NCBI RefSeq assembly: GCF_014302995.1
Contig: NZ_CP060295.1
Coordinates: forward strand, 5,137,501-5,201,500
Length of the DNA: 64,000 nt
From: Variovorax sp. PAMC26660
Lineage (GTDB): Bacteria > Pseudomonadota > Gammaproteobacteria > Burkholderiales > Burkholderiaceae_C
Reading direction: 5' to 3'
How positions within the stretch are numbered: position 1 is the first letter of the stretch; each line of letters starts with the position of its first letter. The notes beneath the pieces are model-generated. The model was not told the DNA's origin. It was given only the letters and a program-made list of their open reading frames with translations, and did not search any database. Position numbers and translations under genes: made by a program. Shown one piece after another: positions 18,077-26,415 of this stretch.

Positions 18077-19227
18077 TTCTCCACACACTCCTCGACTACG
18101 ACACCCTGCGCTTCATCTGGTGGCTGCTGATCGGTGTGCTGCTGGTGGGCTTTGCCGTGACCGACGGCTTCGACCTGGGCAGCGGCATGCTGCTGCCGTT
18201 CGCGGCGCGCAACGACATCGAACGCCGCGTCGTCATCAACAGCGTCGGCCCCGTGTGGGAAGGCAACCAGGTGTGGTTGATCCTGGGCGGCGGCGCGATC
18301 TTCGCGGCCTGGCCGCAGTTGTATGCCGTGTCGTTCTCGGGCTTCTACCTGGCGATGTTCGTGATTCTCACAGCGCTGATCCTGCGGCCCGTGGCCTTCA
18401 AGTTCCGCAGCAAGCGTGAGTCGCCGCAATGGCGCGCGCGCTGGGACTGGGTGCTGTTCTTCAGTGGCTTCGTGCCTTCGCTGATCTTTGGCGTGGCCAT
18501 GGGCAACGTGCTGCAGGGCGTGCCGTTCCGCTTCGGCACCGACATGCACATCTTCTACGACGGAGGCTTCTTCGGGCTGCTGAACCCGTTCGCGATTTTG
18601 TGCGGGCTGGTGTCGGTGGCCATGCTCGTGATGCACGGCGCTGCGTGGTTGCTGCTCAAGACGGCAGGGCCGGTGGCCGACCGTGCACGCACCTACGGCA
18701 TCGTCGCGTCGGTGCTCACCATCGCGCTGTACGCGCTGGCTGGCGTGCTGCTCGCCACGAGCATCGGCGGCTATCGCATCAGCAGCGTGGTCGATACGGT
18801 CGGGCCATCGAACCCGCTGCTGAAGACCGTCGAGCTGCATGCGGGCGCCTGGACCGCCAACTACGCGGCGCACCCGTGGACGCTCGCTGCGCCCGCCGCC
18901 GGTTTCGTCGGTGCGCTGGGCGCGCTGCTCGGGCTGGTGCTGCGCCGTCCGGTGCTGGCGCTGCTGACAGCGGCTCTGAGCATCGCCGGCATCATCCTGA
19001 GCGTGGGCGCCTCGATGTTCCCGTTCATCCTGCCGTCGTCGATCGATCCGCGTGCCAGCCTCACGGTGTGGGATTCGTCGTCGAGCCACCTCACGCTGTT
19101 CATCATGCTGGTGGTCACGGCCTTCTTCATTCCCCTGATCGTGGCCTACACGACCTGGGTCTATCACGTGCTGTGGGGCAAGGTCGATGAAAAGGCCATC
19201 CGCGACGACAGCGGTCACGCCTACTGA
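18073..19227 (+). CDS. cydB: Cytochrome bd ubiquinol oxidase subunit II
   Basis: The 384-residue membrane subunit that pairs with CydA. Recognised from DGFDLGSGMLLPF near residue 33, NSVGPVWEGNQVWLILGGGAIFAAWP, and SMFPFILPSSIDPRASLTVWDSSSS near the C-terminus. The ATG overlaps the cydA stop by 4 bp. The next gene, the 49-residue cydX, starts 15 bp after the stop behind a strong GGAGG ribosome site. Confidence 0.96.
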   Translation: MILHTLLDYDTLRFIWWLLIGVLLVGFAVTDGFDLGSGMLLPFAARNDIERRVVINSVGPVWEGNQVWLILGGGAIFAAWPQLYAVSFSGFYLAMFVILTALILRPVAFKFRSKRESPQWRARWDWVLFFSGFVPSLIFGVAMGNVLQGVPFRFGTDMHIFYDGGFFGLLNPFAILCGLVSVAMLVMHGAAWLLLKTAGPVADRARTYGIVASVLTIALYALAGVLLATSIGGYRISSVVDTVGPSNPLLKTVELHAGAWTANYAAHPWTLAAPAAGFVGALGALLGLVLRRPVLALLTAALSIAGIILSVGASMFPFILPSSIDPRASLTVWDSSSSHLTLFIMLVVTAFFIPLIVAYTTWVYHVLWGKVDEKAIRDDSGHAY

Positions 19228-19242
19228 ACGGAGGAAAAAAAC

Positions 19243-19392
19243 ATGTGGTACTTCGCCTGGATCCTCGGCCTGCCGCTGGCAGCAGCCTTCGCCGTACTCA
19301 ATGCCATGTGGTACGAACTCATGGACGACGACGCCATCCGCAAGGAAAAGCTCGGAATGCCTGAATCATCCGAAGGGCAAGAGCGGCTTTGA
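19243..19392 (+). CDS. cydX: Cytochrome bd small subunit CydX
   Basis: A 49-residue single-helix membrane protein that stabilises the haems in the CydAB complex. The sequence starts MWYFAWILGLPLAAAFAVLN, matching the conserved CydX/YbgT N-terminus, and continues AMWYELMDDDAIRKEK. A GGAGG ribosome-binding site lies 7 bp before the ATG. It is the last gene of the cyd operon; the composite repeat begins 28 bp later. It is longer than E. coli CydX (37 aa) by a charged tail. Confidence 0.92.
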   Translation: MWYFAWILGLPLAAAFAVLNAMWYELMDDDAIRKEKLGMPESSEGQERL

Positions 19393-19420
19393 GGGTTTTG
19401 CGCGGTGTGATGCAGAAGTC

Positions 19421-19673
19421 ATTCGGGGCGAGTGCGAATGACACCGGGTGCTCCCCTCCGCGAATGTCCCCCGCTTCGCTCCTCCTTTATTTCGCTGCGG
19501 GGAGCACCCGGTGTCATTCGCACATGGGCACGCTGCTCGTGATCCTGCGATCAACGACCACTCTGTCCAACGCTCGCGTCGATACGGGGCTCTTTTTAGC
19601 TAAATAAAGGAGGAGCGAAGCGGGGGACATTCGTGAAAAAGAGCACCGTGTCGGCGTGAGCGACGCCCTGAAC
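19421..19673 (-). repeat. Composite interspersed repeat, copy 1 (inverted orientation)
   Basis: A 253-bp non-coding element filling most of the convergent gap between cydX and the GbsR-like gene. Terminal 10-mers ATTCGGGGCG and CGCCCTGAAC form an imperfect terminal inverted repeat. Inside are two stem-loops. At 19432-19523, perfect 25-bp arms flank a 26-bp core (19464-19489). At 19572-19661, an imperfect 21-bp outer stem and inner GCTCTTTTT / AAAAAGAGC arms flank the same core in the other orientation. All three copies in the window share the core exactly. No plausible gene is seen in it. Confidence 0.85.
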
Positions 19674-19733
19674 AACGCACGTCATCAAGCACAACGCCAC
19701 CCCCAAAGCGGACAGCAGACTCCCGAGCCCGAA

Positions 19734-20318
19734 TCAATCAGCAGCGGGATTTTTCTTCTTCGAGGCGCCAGCAGTGATGCGGTCCTTGAGCGTCAGCACC
19801 CGCGTCACGGTCGCGCCCATGCCCATCAGCTTCATGACGGTTTCGGGCGAGAGTCGCTGCACGTCGTCGAACCATTTCATCAGCCGGTCGATCAGCTCGT
19901 GCATCTCGCGCATGCGCTCCTGCGCGTGACGCTCGGCGTCGCTCGTGGGTGACTCGAGCAACGCATTGCGCAGCATCGACAGCGTAGGCTCGATCTCGCG
20001 GCGGCGCCGCTCCTCGGCCAACACGCGGAAGATTTCCCACACGTCCGAAGGCGCCTCGAAATATTCGCGGCGATCGCCCGGGTGATGCCGCAGATGCACC
20101 AGGCGCCAAGCCTGCAGCTCCTTCAAACCCATGCTCACGTTCGAGCGTGAGAACTCCAGCAGCTCCGCGATCTCGTCGGCATTGAGCGCGCGCTCGGACA
20201 GGAAGATCAGCGCGTAGATCTGCCCGACGGTGCGGTTGATGCCCCATTTGCTGCCCATCTCGCCGAAGTGCGCGACGAACTGGCGGTTGAGGGAAGGGAG
20301 GTCGGAGGAGTTGGGCAT
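19734..20318 (-). CDS. GbsR/MarR-type transcriptional regulator, probable local regulator of cyd
   Basis: A 194-residue winged-helix protein of the GbsR-type MarR subgroup. Its N-terminal half has FGEMGSKWGINRTVGQIYALIFLSE and a helix-turn-helix with NADEIAELLEFSRSNVSMGLKELQ, followed by the wing VHLRHHPGDRREYFEA. The C-terminal half is a predicted helical dimerisation region. It is convergent with cydDCABX across the repeat element. Its own upstream region carries a degenerate version (20349-20366) of the perfect palindrome before cydD, so repression of both genes is inferred. The effector is unknown. The ATG at 20318 gives the normal length. Confidence 0.85.
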   Translation of the reverse strand: MPNSSDLPSLNRQFVAHFGEMGSKWGINRTVGQIYALIFLSERALNADEIAELLEFSRSNVSMGLKELQAWRLVHLRHHPGDRREYFEAPSDVWEIFRVLAEERRRREIEPTLSMLRNALLESPTSDAERHAQERMREMHELIDRLMKWFDDVQRLSPETVMKLMGMGATVTRVLTLKDRITAGASKKKNPAAD

Positions 20319-20348
20319 GCGCCGGATTGTCGCGCTGGATTGCTGGGG

Positions 20349-20366
20349 TTTCGGTAGTTTCTGAAA
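20349..20366. promoter_or_regulatory. Second copy of the cyd palindrome, before the GbsR-like gene
   Basis: TTTCGGTAGTTTCTGAAA matches TTTCAGTAAATACTGAAA at 14 of 18 positions and keeps 6 of 8 pairs of the inverted repeat. It lies 31-48 bp upstream of the regulator start at 20318 and 2 bp past the stop of the AraC-type gene. That position fits autoregulation. Confidence 0.5.
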
Positions 20367-20368
20367 AC

Positions 20369-21406
20369 TCACTCCGTTGATGACCCGGGCGGTGAGCGCC
20401 GCCGGTACGACCCCGGAGCGCCGCCTGTCCAAGCCTTGAAGGCCCGCTGGAACGCTGCGCTGTCGGCAAAACCCAGCTCGTCGGCCAGCGCCGCGAGCGG
20501 CACGGTGCTGGTGTTGAGCCGCACGATGGCGAGGTCGCGCCGCAACTGGTCCTTCAGCGACTGGAACGAGGTGCCTTCCGTCGCCAGGTGGCGCTGCAAG
20601 GTACTGACAGACATGTTCAGGCTCTTCGCAGTCGTTGCCAGATCGGCCCAGGCGGGGCGGTTCTGCTGCAGCACCGAGCGCACGCGCGCGCTCACCGCCT
20701 GTTCCGCCAGCCGGGGCAGGATCACATTGGCCGGCGCTGCCGCCAGGAATGCGTTCATCGCCTGTGTGTCGCGATGCACCGGGGTTTCGAGCGCGCTGCT
20801 GTCGAACCACACGGCCGAGCAGGGCTGTCCGAACTGCAACTGTCCCGGAAAAACCTTCGCATACCCGTCGGCGTAGTGCGGCAGCTCGAAGCCGAAATCG
20901 AAACGCCGTGCCGTCAGCCGGCCACCGTGCAGCCAGGCGAACAGCCGCCAGTACACGCGCAGCATCAGCTCGTGCAGGAAGTTCTGGTGCGCGGCAACGG
21001 GGTTGTTGAGCTGCAGGCCGAAGCCCGCGAGCGGGCCTTCCCGCAGCAGCACCAGCGTCAGGTCGTCCTGCAGCAGGCTGAAGGTGTGGGCTACGCGGCG
21101 CAGCGCCACCTCGAAGGTGGGCGCGCCCAGCGTGGCGCGCGTCATCAGCGCGAAGCTGCCGCGGCGCAGGCGGCGCGTGAGGAAGCACAGGGCTTCGTCG
21201 TCCAGCCGGTCCATCAGGAGCGCGAACAGGGCGACGTACTGCTCGGCGGTGACACGCGATCCCATTTCTTCGAGCAGCGCCGGTGCAATGCCGGCGTCTT
21301 CCAGCGCGGCATCGATGTCGATGGGCGCGGCGCTGCCCCGGGCGCGGATGCCCGAGAGCATGCCCTGCACGAAGGCGATCGGAATGGTGGTGGGCGGTTG
21401 CAGCAT
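20369..21406 (-). CDS. AraC-family transcriptional regulator with arabinose-binding-like N-terminal domain
   Basis: A 345-residue regulator. The N-terminal 200 residues resemble the arabinose-binding-like domain (PF12625) of OruR/ArgR-type AraC proteins. The C-terminal 100 residues are the double helix-turn-helix, with SLNMSVSTLQRHLATEGTSFQSLK and LADELGFADSAAFQRAFKAWTGGAPGSYR. It is divergent from the CoA ligase gene at 21543 with a 136-bp shared promoter region, so control of that acyl-CoA operon is the likely role. The inducer is unknown. Confidence 0.9.
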   Translation of the reverse strand: MLQPPTTIPIAFVQGMLSGIRARGSAAPIDIDAALEDAGIAPALLEEMGSRVTAEQYVALFALLMDRLDDEALCFLTRRLRRGSFALMTRATLGAPTFEVALRRVAHTFSLLQDDLTLVLLREGPLAGFGLQLNNPVAAHQNFLHELMLRVYWRLFAWLHGGRLTARRFDFGFELPHYADGYAKVFPGQLQFGQPCSAVWFDSSALETPVHRDTQAMNAFLAAAPANVILPRLAEQAVSARVRSVLQQNRPAWADLATTAKSLNMSVSTLQRHLATEGTSFQSLKDQLRRDLAIVRLNTSTVPLAALADELGFADSAAFQRAFKAWTGGAPGSYRRRSPPGSSTE

Positions 21407-21542
21407 GGCGCAGCGATCAGACCCCAAGCATGCCACCGTGTCGATTGACGTTTTCTGCAATGCGAACGAAGCGAAGCGCAATCGCCGGGGCGTGGCCGGA
21501 TTCCTACCATTCGGCAACAGAAAAAAGAGACGGAGACACACC

Positions 21543-23102
21543 ATGTACATGACCCAGGCCCTGCACCGCAGCGTGCAGCAGCATCCCGACAAGGCGGCCG
21601 TGCGCTTTGCCGGCCGCACCCGCAGCTTTCGCGAATATGCCGGGCGGGTGGCGCGGCTGGCGGGCGCGCTCCAGCAGCTTGGCATGCAGGCGGGCGACCG
21701 CGTCGCGATGCTGTCGCTCAACTCCGACCGCTACCTCGAATACCAGATGGCCGTGCCCTGGGGCGGCGGCGTGCTGAACCCCTGCAACATCCGCTGGTCG
21801 GCTGCGGAAATTCTCTACTCGCTGGAAGATTCGGGCTCTTCCATCCTGCTGGTCGACGAGACTTTCAAGGGCATGGTCGAGCAGATTCGCGGCCAGGCCA
21901 CGAGCCTGCGCGAGGTGATCTATTGCGGCGACGGTGCGCTGCCACCCGGCATGCTCGGCTACGAGTGTCTGGTCGATGCCGCCTCGCCAGTGCCCGATGC
22001 CGTGCGCCGCGACGAAGACCTGGCCGGCATCTTCTACACCGGCGGTACCACCGGCTTCCCCAAGGGCGTGATGCTGAGCCACACCAACATGTGCAGCTCG
22101 GGTCTGGCGCTGCATGCCGAGCACCTGGCGCCGCCCGACGGCGGCTACCTGCATGCCGCGCCCATGTTCCACCTGGCCGACATGGGGCTCGCCATGCCGC
22201 ACTGGTTCGAGGGCAACACGCATTCGATCGTGCCGGCGTTCAGCCCCGAGGCCGTGCTGAACGCCATTGCGAACGACGGCGTGACCCACGTGCTGCTGGT
22301 GCCGACGATGATCCAGATGCTGGTCGACCACCCCGCGATGCGAGAGCCGCGAGACCTGAGCAGCCTGAAGTGCATCACCTACGGCGCCTCGCCCATTTCG
22401 GAGGCGGTGCTGAACCGCGCGATCGACGCCTTTCCGGGCGTGGACTTCGTGCAGGCCTACGGCATGACCGAGCTGTCGCCGCTGGCCACCATCAACCCGG
22501 CACGCAACCACACGGCGCAGGGCCGCAAGTTCGGCAAGCTGCGCTCGGCCGGGCGCGCGAGCTACTGCACCGAAGTGCGCATCGTCGATGCGGACGGCAC
22601 CGAAGCGCCGCGCGGCACCGTGGGCGAGGTGGCCGTGCGCGGTCCCAACGTGATGCAGGGCTACTGGAACAAGCCCGAGCAGACGGCCGCCGCCGTGCGC
22701 GACGGCTGGATGCACACCGGCGACGGCGCCTACATGGACGACGACGGCTACATCTTCGTGGTCGACCGGCTGAAGGACATGATCATCAGCGGCGGCGAGA
22801 ACATCTACTCGGCCGAGGTCGAGAACGCCATCACCCAGCACCCGGCGGTGGCCGCCTGCGCGGTGATCGGCATTCCGAGCGAGGAGTGGGGCGAGGCCGT
22901 GCACGCCGCACTGGTGCTCAAGCCGGGGCAGGGCATCCGGCCCGAAGAACTCATTGCCCACTGCAAGACGTTGATCGCCAACTACAAATGCCCGCGCAGC
23001 GTGGCGGTGCTCGACGCGCTGCCGCTGTCGGGCGCCGGCAAGGTGCTGAAGACCAAGCTGCGCGAACCCTTCTGGCAAGGCCGTCAGCGCGGAGTCGCCT
23101 GA
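21543..23102 (+). CDS. Acyl-CoA synthetase (AMP-forming, ANL superfamily)
   Basis: A 519-residue ligase that activates a carboxylic acid to its CoA thioester through an acyl-adenylate. Motifs are the P-loop YTGGTTGFPKGV (about residue 165), YGMTE (about 306) and the hinge and C-terminal catalytic segment VVDRLKDMIISGGENIYSAEVE (from about 406), with PLSGAGKVLKTKLRE holding the catalytic lysine. It opens a plus-strand operon with a thiolase-like protein, two MaoC proteins and an SDR. The acid activated is not identifiable; medium- or branched-chain or cyclic acids fit the context. Confidence 0.92.
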   Translation: MYMTQALHRSVQQHPDKAAVRFAGRTRSFREYAGRVARLAGALQQLGMQAGDRVAMLSLNSDRYLEYQMAVPWGGGVLNPCNIRWSAAEILYSLEDSGSSILLVDETFKGMVEQIRGQATSLREVIYCGDGALPPGMLGYECLVDAASPVPDAVRRDEDLAGIFYTGGTTGFPKGVMLSHTNMCSSGLALHAEHLAPPDGGYLHAAPMFHLADMGLAMPHWFEGNTHSIVPAFSPEAVLNAIANDGVTHVLLVPTMIQMLVDHPAMREPRDLSSLKCITYGASPISEAVLNRAIDAFPGVDFVQAYGMTELSPLATINPARNHTAQGRKFGKLRSAGRASYCTEVRIVDADGTEAPRGTVGEVAVRGPNVMQGYWNKPEQTAAAVRDGWMHTGDGAYMDDDGYIFVVDRLKDMIISGGENIYSAEVENAITQHPAVAACAVIGIPSEEWGEAVHAALVLKPGQGIRPEELIAHCKTLIANYKCPRSVAVLDALPLSGAGKVLKTKLREPFWQGRQRGVA

Positions 23103-23149
23103 GCCCTCTCATCCTTTCCTTTTACCCGTTCAACTTTCAGGAGTCCTCC

Positions 23150-24334
23150 ATGAGCCAAGACGTCCACGTCGTCGGGGTCGGCATGATCCCCTTCACCAAG
23201 CCCGGCGCCAACCAGCCCTATCCGCAGATGGCTGCCCATGCCACCAACGCCGCGCTGAAAGACGCCGGCATAGGCTACGAACTGATACAGCAGGCCTACG
23301 TCGGTTATGTGTACGGCGACTCCACCGCCGGCCAGCGCGCGCTGTACGAGGTGGGCATGACCGGCATTCCGGTCGTCAACGTCAACAACAACTGCTCGAC
23401 CGGCTCGACCGCACTGTTCCTCGCACGCCAGGCCGTGGCCAGCGGCGCGGCCGACTGCGTGCTCGCGCTCGGTTTCGAGCACATGAGCCCGGGCGCGCTG
23501 GGCGCGGTGTTCAACGACCGGCCGAGTCCTTTCGACCATTTCGAGACCATCACCGACGAGCTGGTCGGCAACGAACAGGTGCCGCTTGCGCTGCGCTACT
23601 TCGGCGGCGCGGGACTGGCCCACATGCAGCAGTACGGCACGCGGATGTCCACCTTCGCGAAGATCCGCGCCAAGGCCAGCCGCCATGCGTCGAACAATCC
23701 GGTGGCGCTGTTCCGCACCGTCGTCACCGAAGACGAGGTGATGGCCGCGCCCGTCATGTGGCCCGGCGTGATGACGCGGTTGATGGCCTGCCCGCCCACC
23801 TGCGGCGCGGCTGCCGCCATCGTCTGCTCGGCCCGCTTCGCCGAACGCCACGGCCTGGACCGCAGCGTGCGCATCAAGGCGCAGGCAATGACCACCGACC
23901 GGGCCATCACCTTCGAGAGCCGCGACATGCGCGAAGTGGTCGGCTTCAGCATGGCGCAGGAAGCCGCGCAGAAGGTGTACGACGCGGCGGGTGTGGGCCC
24001 GCAGGACATCGACGTGGTCGAGCTGCACGACTGCTTTGCGCACAACGAACTGATCAGCTACGAGGCGCTGGGCCTGTGCCCGGTGGGTGGCGCGGAGAAG
24101 TTCGTGGTCGACGGCGACAACACCTACGGCGGCAAGGTGGTGACCAACCCTTCGGGCGGCTTGCTGTCCAAGGGGCATCCGCTCGGCGCCACGGGGCTGG
24201 CGCAGTGCACGGAGCTGGTCCAGCAGTTGCGCGGCACAGCGGACAAGCGGCAGGTCGAAGGCGCACGCATGGCGCTGCAGCACAACCTCGGGTTGGGCGG
24301 CGCCTGCGTGGTCACGCTGTACGAACGCGTCTGA
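23150..24334 (+). CDS. SCP2/SCPx-type thiolase (lipid-transfer protein class)
   Basis: A 394-residue thiolase-fold protein of the SCPx-like class that includes steroid side-chain thiolases. The nucleophile is Cys82 in VNVNNNCSTGS. The motifs ELHDCFAHNELISYEALGL and LLSKGHPLGATG supply the catalytic His residues, and the end is LGLGGACVVTLYERV. Unlike FadA thiolases it lacks the CxxGGGxG C-terminal motif. It may cleave branched or sterol-like 3-oxoacyl-CoA, possibly together with the two MaoC-fold proteins encoded next. It starts 47 bp after the ligase. Confidence 0.9.
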   Translation: MSQDVHVVGVGMIPFTKPGANQPYPQMAAHATNAALKDAGIGYELIQQAYVGYVYGDSTAGQRALYEVGMTGIPVVNVNNNCSTGSTALFLARQAVASGAADCVLALGFEHMSPGALGAVFNDRPSPFDHFETITDELVGNEQVPLALRYFGGAGLAHMQQYGTRMSTFAKIRAKASRHASNNPVALFRTVVTEDEVMAAPVMWPGVMTRLMACPPTCGAAAAIVCSARFAERHGLDRSVRIKAQAMTTDRAITFESRDMREVVGFSMAQEAAQKVYDAAGVGPQDIDVVELHDCFAHNELISYEALGLCPVGGAEKFVVDGDNTYGGKVVTNPSGGLLSKGHPLGATGLAQCTELVQQLRGTADKRQVEGARMALQHNLGLGGACVVTLYERV

Positions 24335-24345
24335 GGCAAGAACCC

Positions 24346-24786
24346 ATGATCGACAAGAAATGGATCGGCCACGCGCTGCCGTCTTCGGTGTTGCCCATCG
24401 AGCGTACCCGGCTGCAGTTCTTCGCCAAGGCCATCGGCGAGACCGACCCGGTCTACACCGATGCCGCCGCCGCGCGCGATGCCGGCTACCCGGACCTGCC
24501 CGCGCCGCCCACTTTCCTGTTCGCGGCCGAGCTGGACTCCGGTGCGTCGGACCAGTTGCTCACCGACCTGCAGATTCCGCTGTCGAAGCTGCTGCACGGC
24601 GAACAGAGCTTCAGCTACCACCGGCCGGCCTGCGTGGGCGACACGGTGACCGTGCGCTCCACCATCAGCGACATCTACGACAAGAAGAACGGGGCGCTCG
24701 AATTCGTTGTCAAGACTTCGCGCGCCACCAATCAGCGCGATGAACTCGTGGCCGAGCTGCGCACGGTGATCGTCTGCCGGCATTGA
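24346..24786 (+). CDS. MaoC-like N-terminal-domain (FAS1-type) dehydratase subunit
   Basis: A 146-residue hot-dog-fold protein with the MaoC_dehydrat_N pattern: LPIERTRLQFFAKAIGETDPVYTD, PDLPAPPTFLFA and HGEQSFSYHRPACVGDTVTVRSTISD. The order N-type then C-type MaoC gene matches heterodimeric enoyl-CoA hydratases such as the mycobacterial HadAB/ChsH pairs. This half usually lacks the catalytic Asp/His pair, which is in the next gene. It begins 11 bp after the thiolase stop. Confidence 0.88.
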   Translation: MIDKKWIGHALPSSVLPIERTRLQFFAKAIGETDPVYTDAAAARDAGYPDLPAPPTFLFAAELDSGASDQLLTDLQIPLSKLLHGEQSFSYHRPACVGDTVTVRSTISDIYDKKNGALEFVVKTSRATNQRDELVAELRTVIVCRH

Positions 24787-24803
24787 CAAGGAAAGCACAC
24801 GCC

Positions 24804-25223
24804 ATGAACGCCATCACCTACGACGCCGTCAAGATCGGCGACGAGCTGCCCGCGCTGCAGTTGCCGCCGGTCAATCGCACCACGCTCGCGTTGTTCGCGG
24901 GCGCCTCGGGCGATCACAACCCCATTCACATCGACACCGATTTCGCGCGCAAGGCCGGCATGCCCGACGTGTTCGCGCAGGGCATGCTGGGCATGGCCTG
25001 GCTCGGGCGACTGCTCACGCAGTGGGCGCCGCAGTCGCAACTGCGCCGCTTCGACGTGCGCTTCCAGGGCATCACCCATTTAGGCCACGCGGTGCAATGC
25101 ACCGGCCGCGTGGTCGAGAAGCTGGAGCACAACGGCGAGCGCTGCGTGCGCGTCGAAGTGCAAAGCGCCAACCAGTACGGCCAGGTCCGCATCGCCGGCG
25201 AGGCGCTGGTGGCGCTGCGCTGA
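24804..25223 (+). CDS. MaoC-family (R)-hydratase, catalytic subunit
   Basis: A 139-residue single hot-dog protein carrying the hydratase motif FAGASGDHNPIHIDTDFARKAG, with the catalytic Asp and His in GDHNPIH, and FAQGMLGMAWLGRLL. With the preceding N-type protein it should form a heteromeric 2-enoyl-CoA hydratase. The ATG at 24804 is preferred over a TTG-type start at 24783. The SDR gene follows 37 bp later behind a purine-rich AAGAAGGAAACCAGG leader. Confidence 0.9.
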   Translation: MNAITYDAVKIGDELPALQLPPVNRTTLALFAGASGDHNPIHIDTDFARKAGMPDVFAQGMLGMAWLGRLLTQWAPQSQLRRFDVRFQGITHLGHAVQCTGRVVEKLEHNGERCVRVEVQSANQYGQVRIAGEALVALR

Positions 25224-25260
25224 TCCATTCAAGAAGAAGAGAAAAGAAGGAAACCAGGAC

Positions 25261-26091
25261 ATGACAACCAGACTCGACGGCAAGGTCGCACTCATCACCG
25301 GATCGGGCCGTGGCATCGGCCGCTCGATCGCACTCAAGCTCGCATCGGAAGGCGCGCGCGTGGTCGTCAACGACCTCGACGCCGCGCCGGCCGAAGAAAC
25401 CGTGCAGGCCATCCGCGCCGCCGGCGGCCAGGCCGTGGCTTGCGTCGGCAGCGTGGCGGCGCCGGACTTCGCGGAGCGATTCGTCAGCACTGCGGTCAAC
25501 GAATACAAGGGCCTCGACATCATCGTCAACAACGCGGGCTACACCTGGGACAGCGTGGTGCAGAAGATGACCGACGAGCAGTGGTACGCCATGATCGACG
25601 TGCACCTGACGGCGCCGTTTCGCATCCTGCGCGCGGCGCAGCCGGTGATCCGCGCGTTGTCGAAGGCAGAGACCGAGGCGGGCCAGCGTGTGGTGCGCAA
25701 GGTGGTCAACATCTCTTCGGTGGCGGGGCTGTTCGGCAACGCGGGGCAGGCCAACTACTCGACAGCGAAGGCCGGCATCGTCGGCATGACGCAGACGCTG
25801 GCCAAGGAGTGGGGGCGCATGAACGTCACGGTCAACTGCGTGGCCTTCGGCTTCATCCAGACGCGGCTCACCGCGAGCACGGCCGAGGCGTCCACCGCGA
25901 ACATCGAAGGGCGCGAGATCAAGGTCGGTATCAATCCTGGGTTGCTGGCGATGATGGAGCAGTCCATTCCTCTGGGGCGCGGCGGCACACCTGAGGAGGC
26001 GGCTGGGGCGGTGTATCTGTTGTGTACGCCTGAGTCGGACTATGTGAGTGGGCAGACGTTGATGTGTACCGGGGGGCTTACTGGTATCTGA
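25261..26091 (+). CDS. Short-chain dehydrogenase/reductase (FabG-like)
   Basis: A 276-residue Rossmann oxidoreductase with the cofactor motif TGSGRGIG (13-20), NNAG, an active-site Ser in VVNISSVAG, and Tyr166/Lys170 in YSTAKAG. In this operon it is a likely 3-hydroxyacyl-CoA dehydrogenase acting between the MaoC hydratase and the thiolase. The insert QTRLTASTAEASTANIEGREIKVGINPGLLAMM makes it slightly longer than typical FabG (about 245 aa). The operon appears to end here; the composite repeat starts 23 bp downstream. Confidence 0.9.
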   Translation: MTTRLDGKVALITGSGRGIGRSIALKLASEGARVVVNDLDAAPAEETVQAIRAAGGQAVACVGSVAAPDFAERFVSTAVNEYKGLDIIVNNAGYTWDSVVQKMTDEQWYAMIDVHLTAPFRILRAAQPVIRALSKAETEAGQRVVRKVVNISSVAGLFGNAGQANYSTAKAGIVGMTQTLAKEWGRMNVTVNCVAFGFIQTRLTASTAEASTANIEGREIKVGINPGLLAMMEQSIPLGRGGTPEEAAGAVYLLCTPESDYVSGQTLMCTGGLTGI

Positions 26092-26114
26092 GGCTGTTTT
26101 GAAGCGTTGCTGCT

Positions 26115-26363
26115 GTTCAGGGCGGCGCTCACGCCGACACGGTGCTCTTTTTCGCGAATGTCCCCCGCTTCGCTCCTCCTTTATTTCGCGAAAAAGAGCC
26201 CCGTATCGACGCGAGCACTCAGAGCGGTCGTTGATCGGCGATCACCAGCAGCGTGCCCCAGTGCGAATGACGCCAGGTGCTCCCCGCAGCGAAATAAAGG
26301 AGGAGCGAAGCGGGGGACATTCGCGGAGGGGAGCACCTGGTGTCATTCGCACTCGCCCCGAAC
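26115..26363 (+). repeat. Composite interspersed repeat, copy 2
   Basis: A 249-bp element with terminal GTTCAGGGCG and CGCCCCGAAC (9 of 10 paired). Half A: perfect 15-bp arms GCTCTTTTTCGCGAA (26144-26158) and their complement (26185-26199) flank the 26-bp core at 26159-26184. Half B: 25-bp arms at 26261-26285 and 26327-26351 flank the same core inverted. Relative to copy 1, one arm pair has changed from G-C to A-T on both sides. It fills the gap between the SDR and enoyl-CoA hydratase genes, and open frames inside it are not credible genes. Confidence 0.85.
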
Positions 26364-26415
26364 AAGAACCTAAAACGAGCAAACTCAGCAACCCAACCGA
26401 CACAGCGGAGCAAAG

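Noticed and set aside
19389..19607. Short open frames inside the composite repeats (also 26099-26419 and 46862-47320)
   Set aside because: They follow from the repeated sequence, have no ribosome sites in context, and differ in frame between copies.
19421..19673. CRISPR array
   Set aside because: Only two inverted cores per element, with structured arms and no regular direct repeats or variable spacers.
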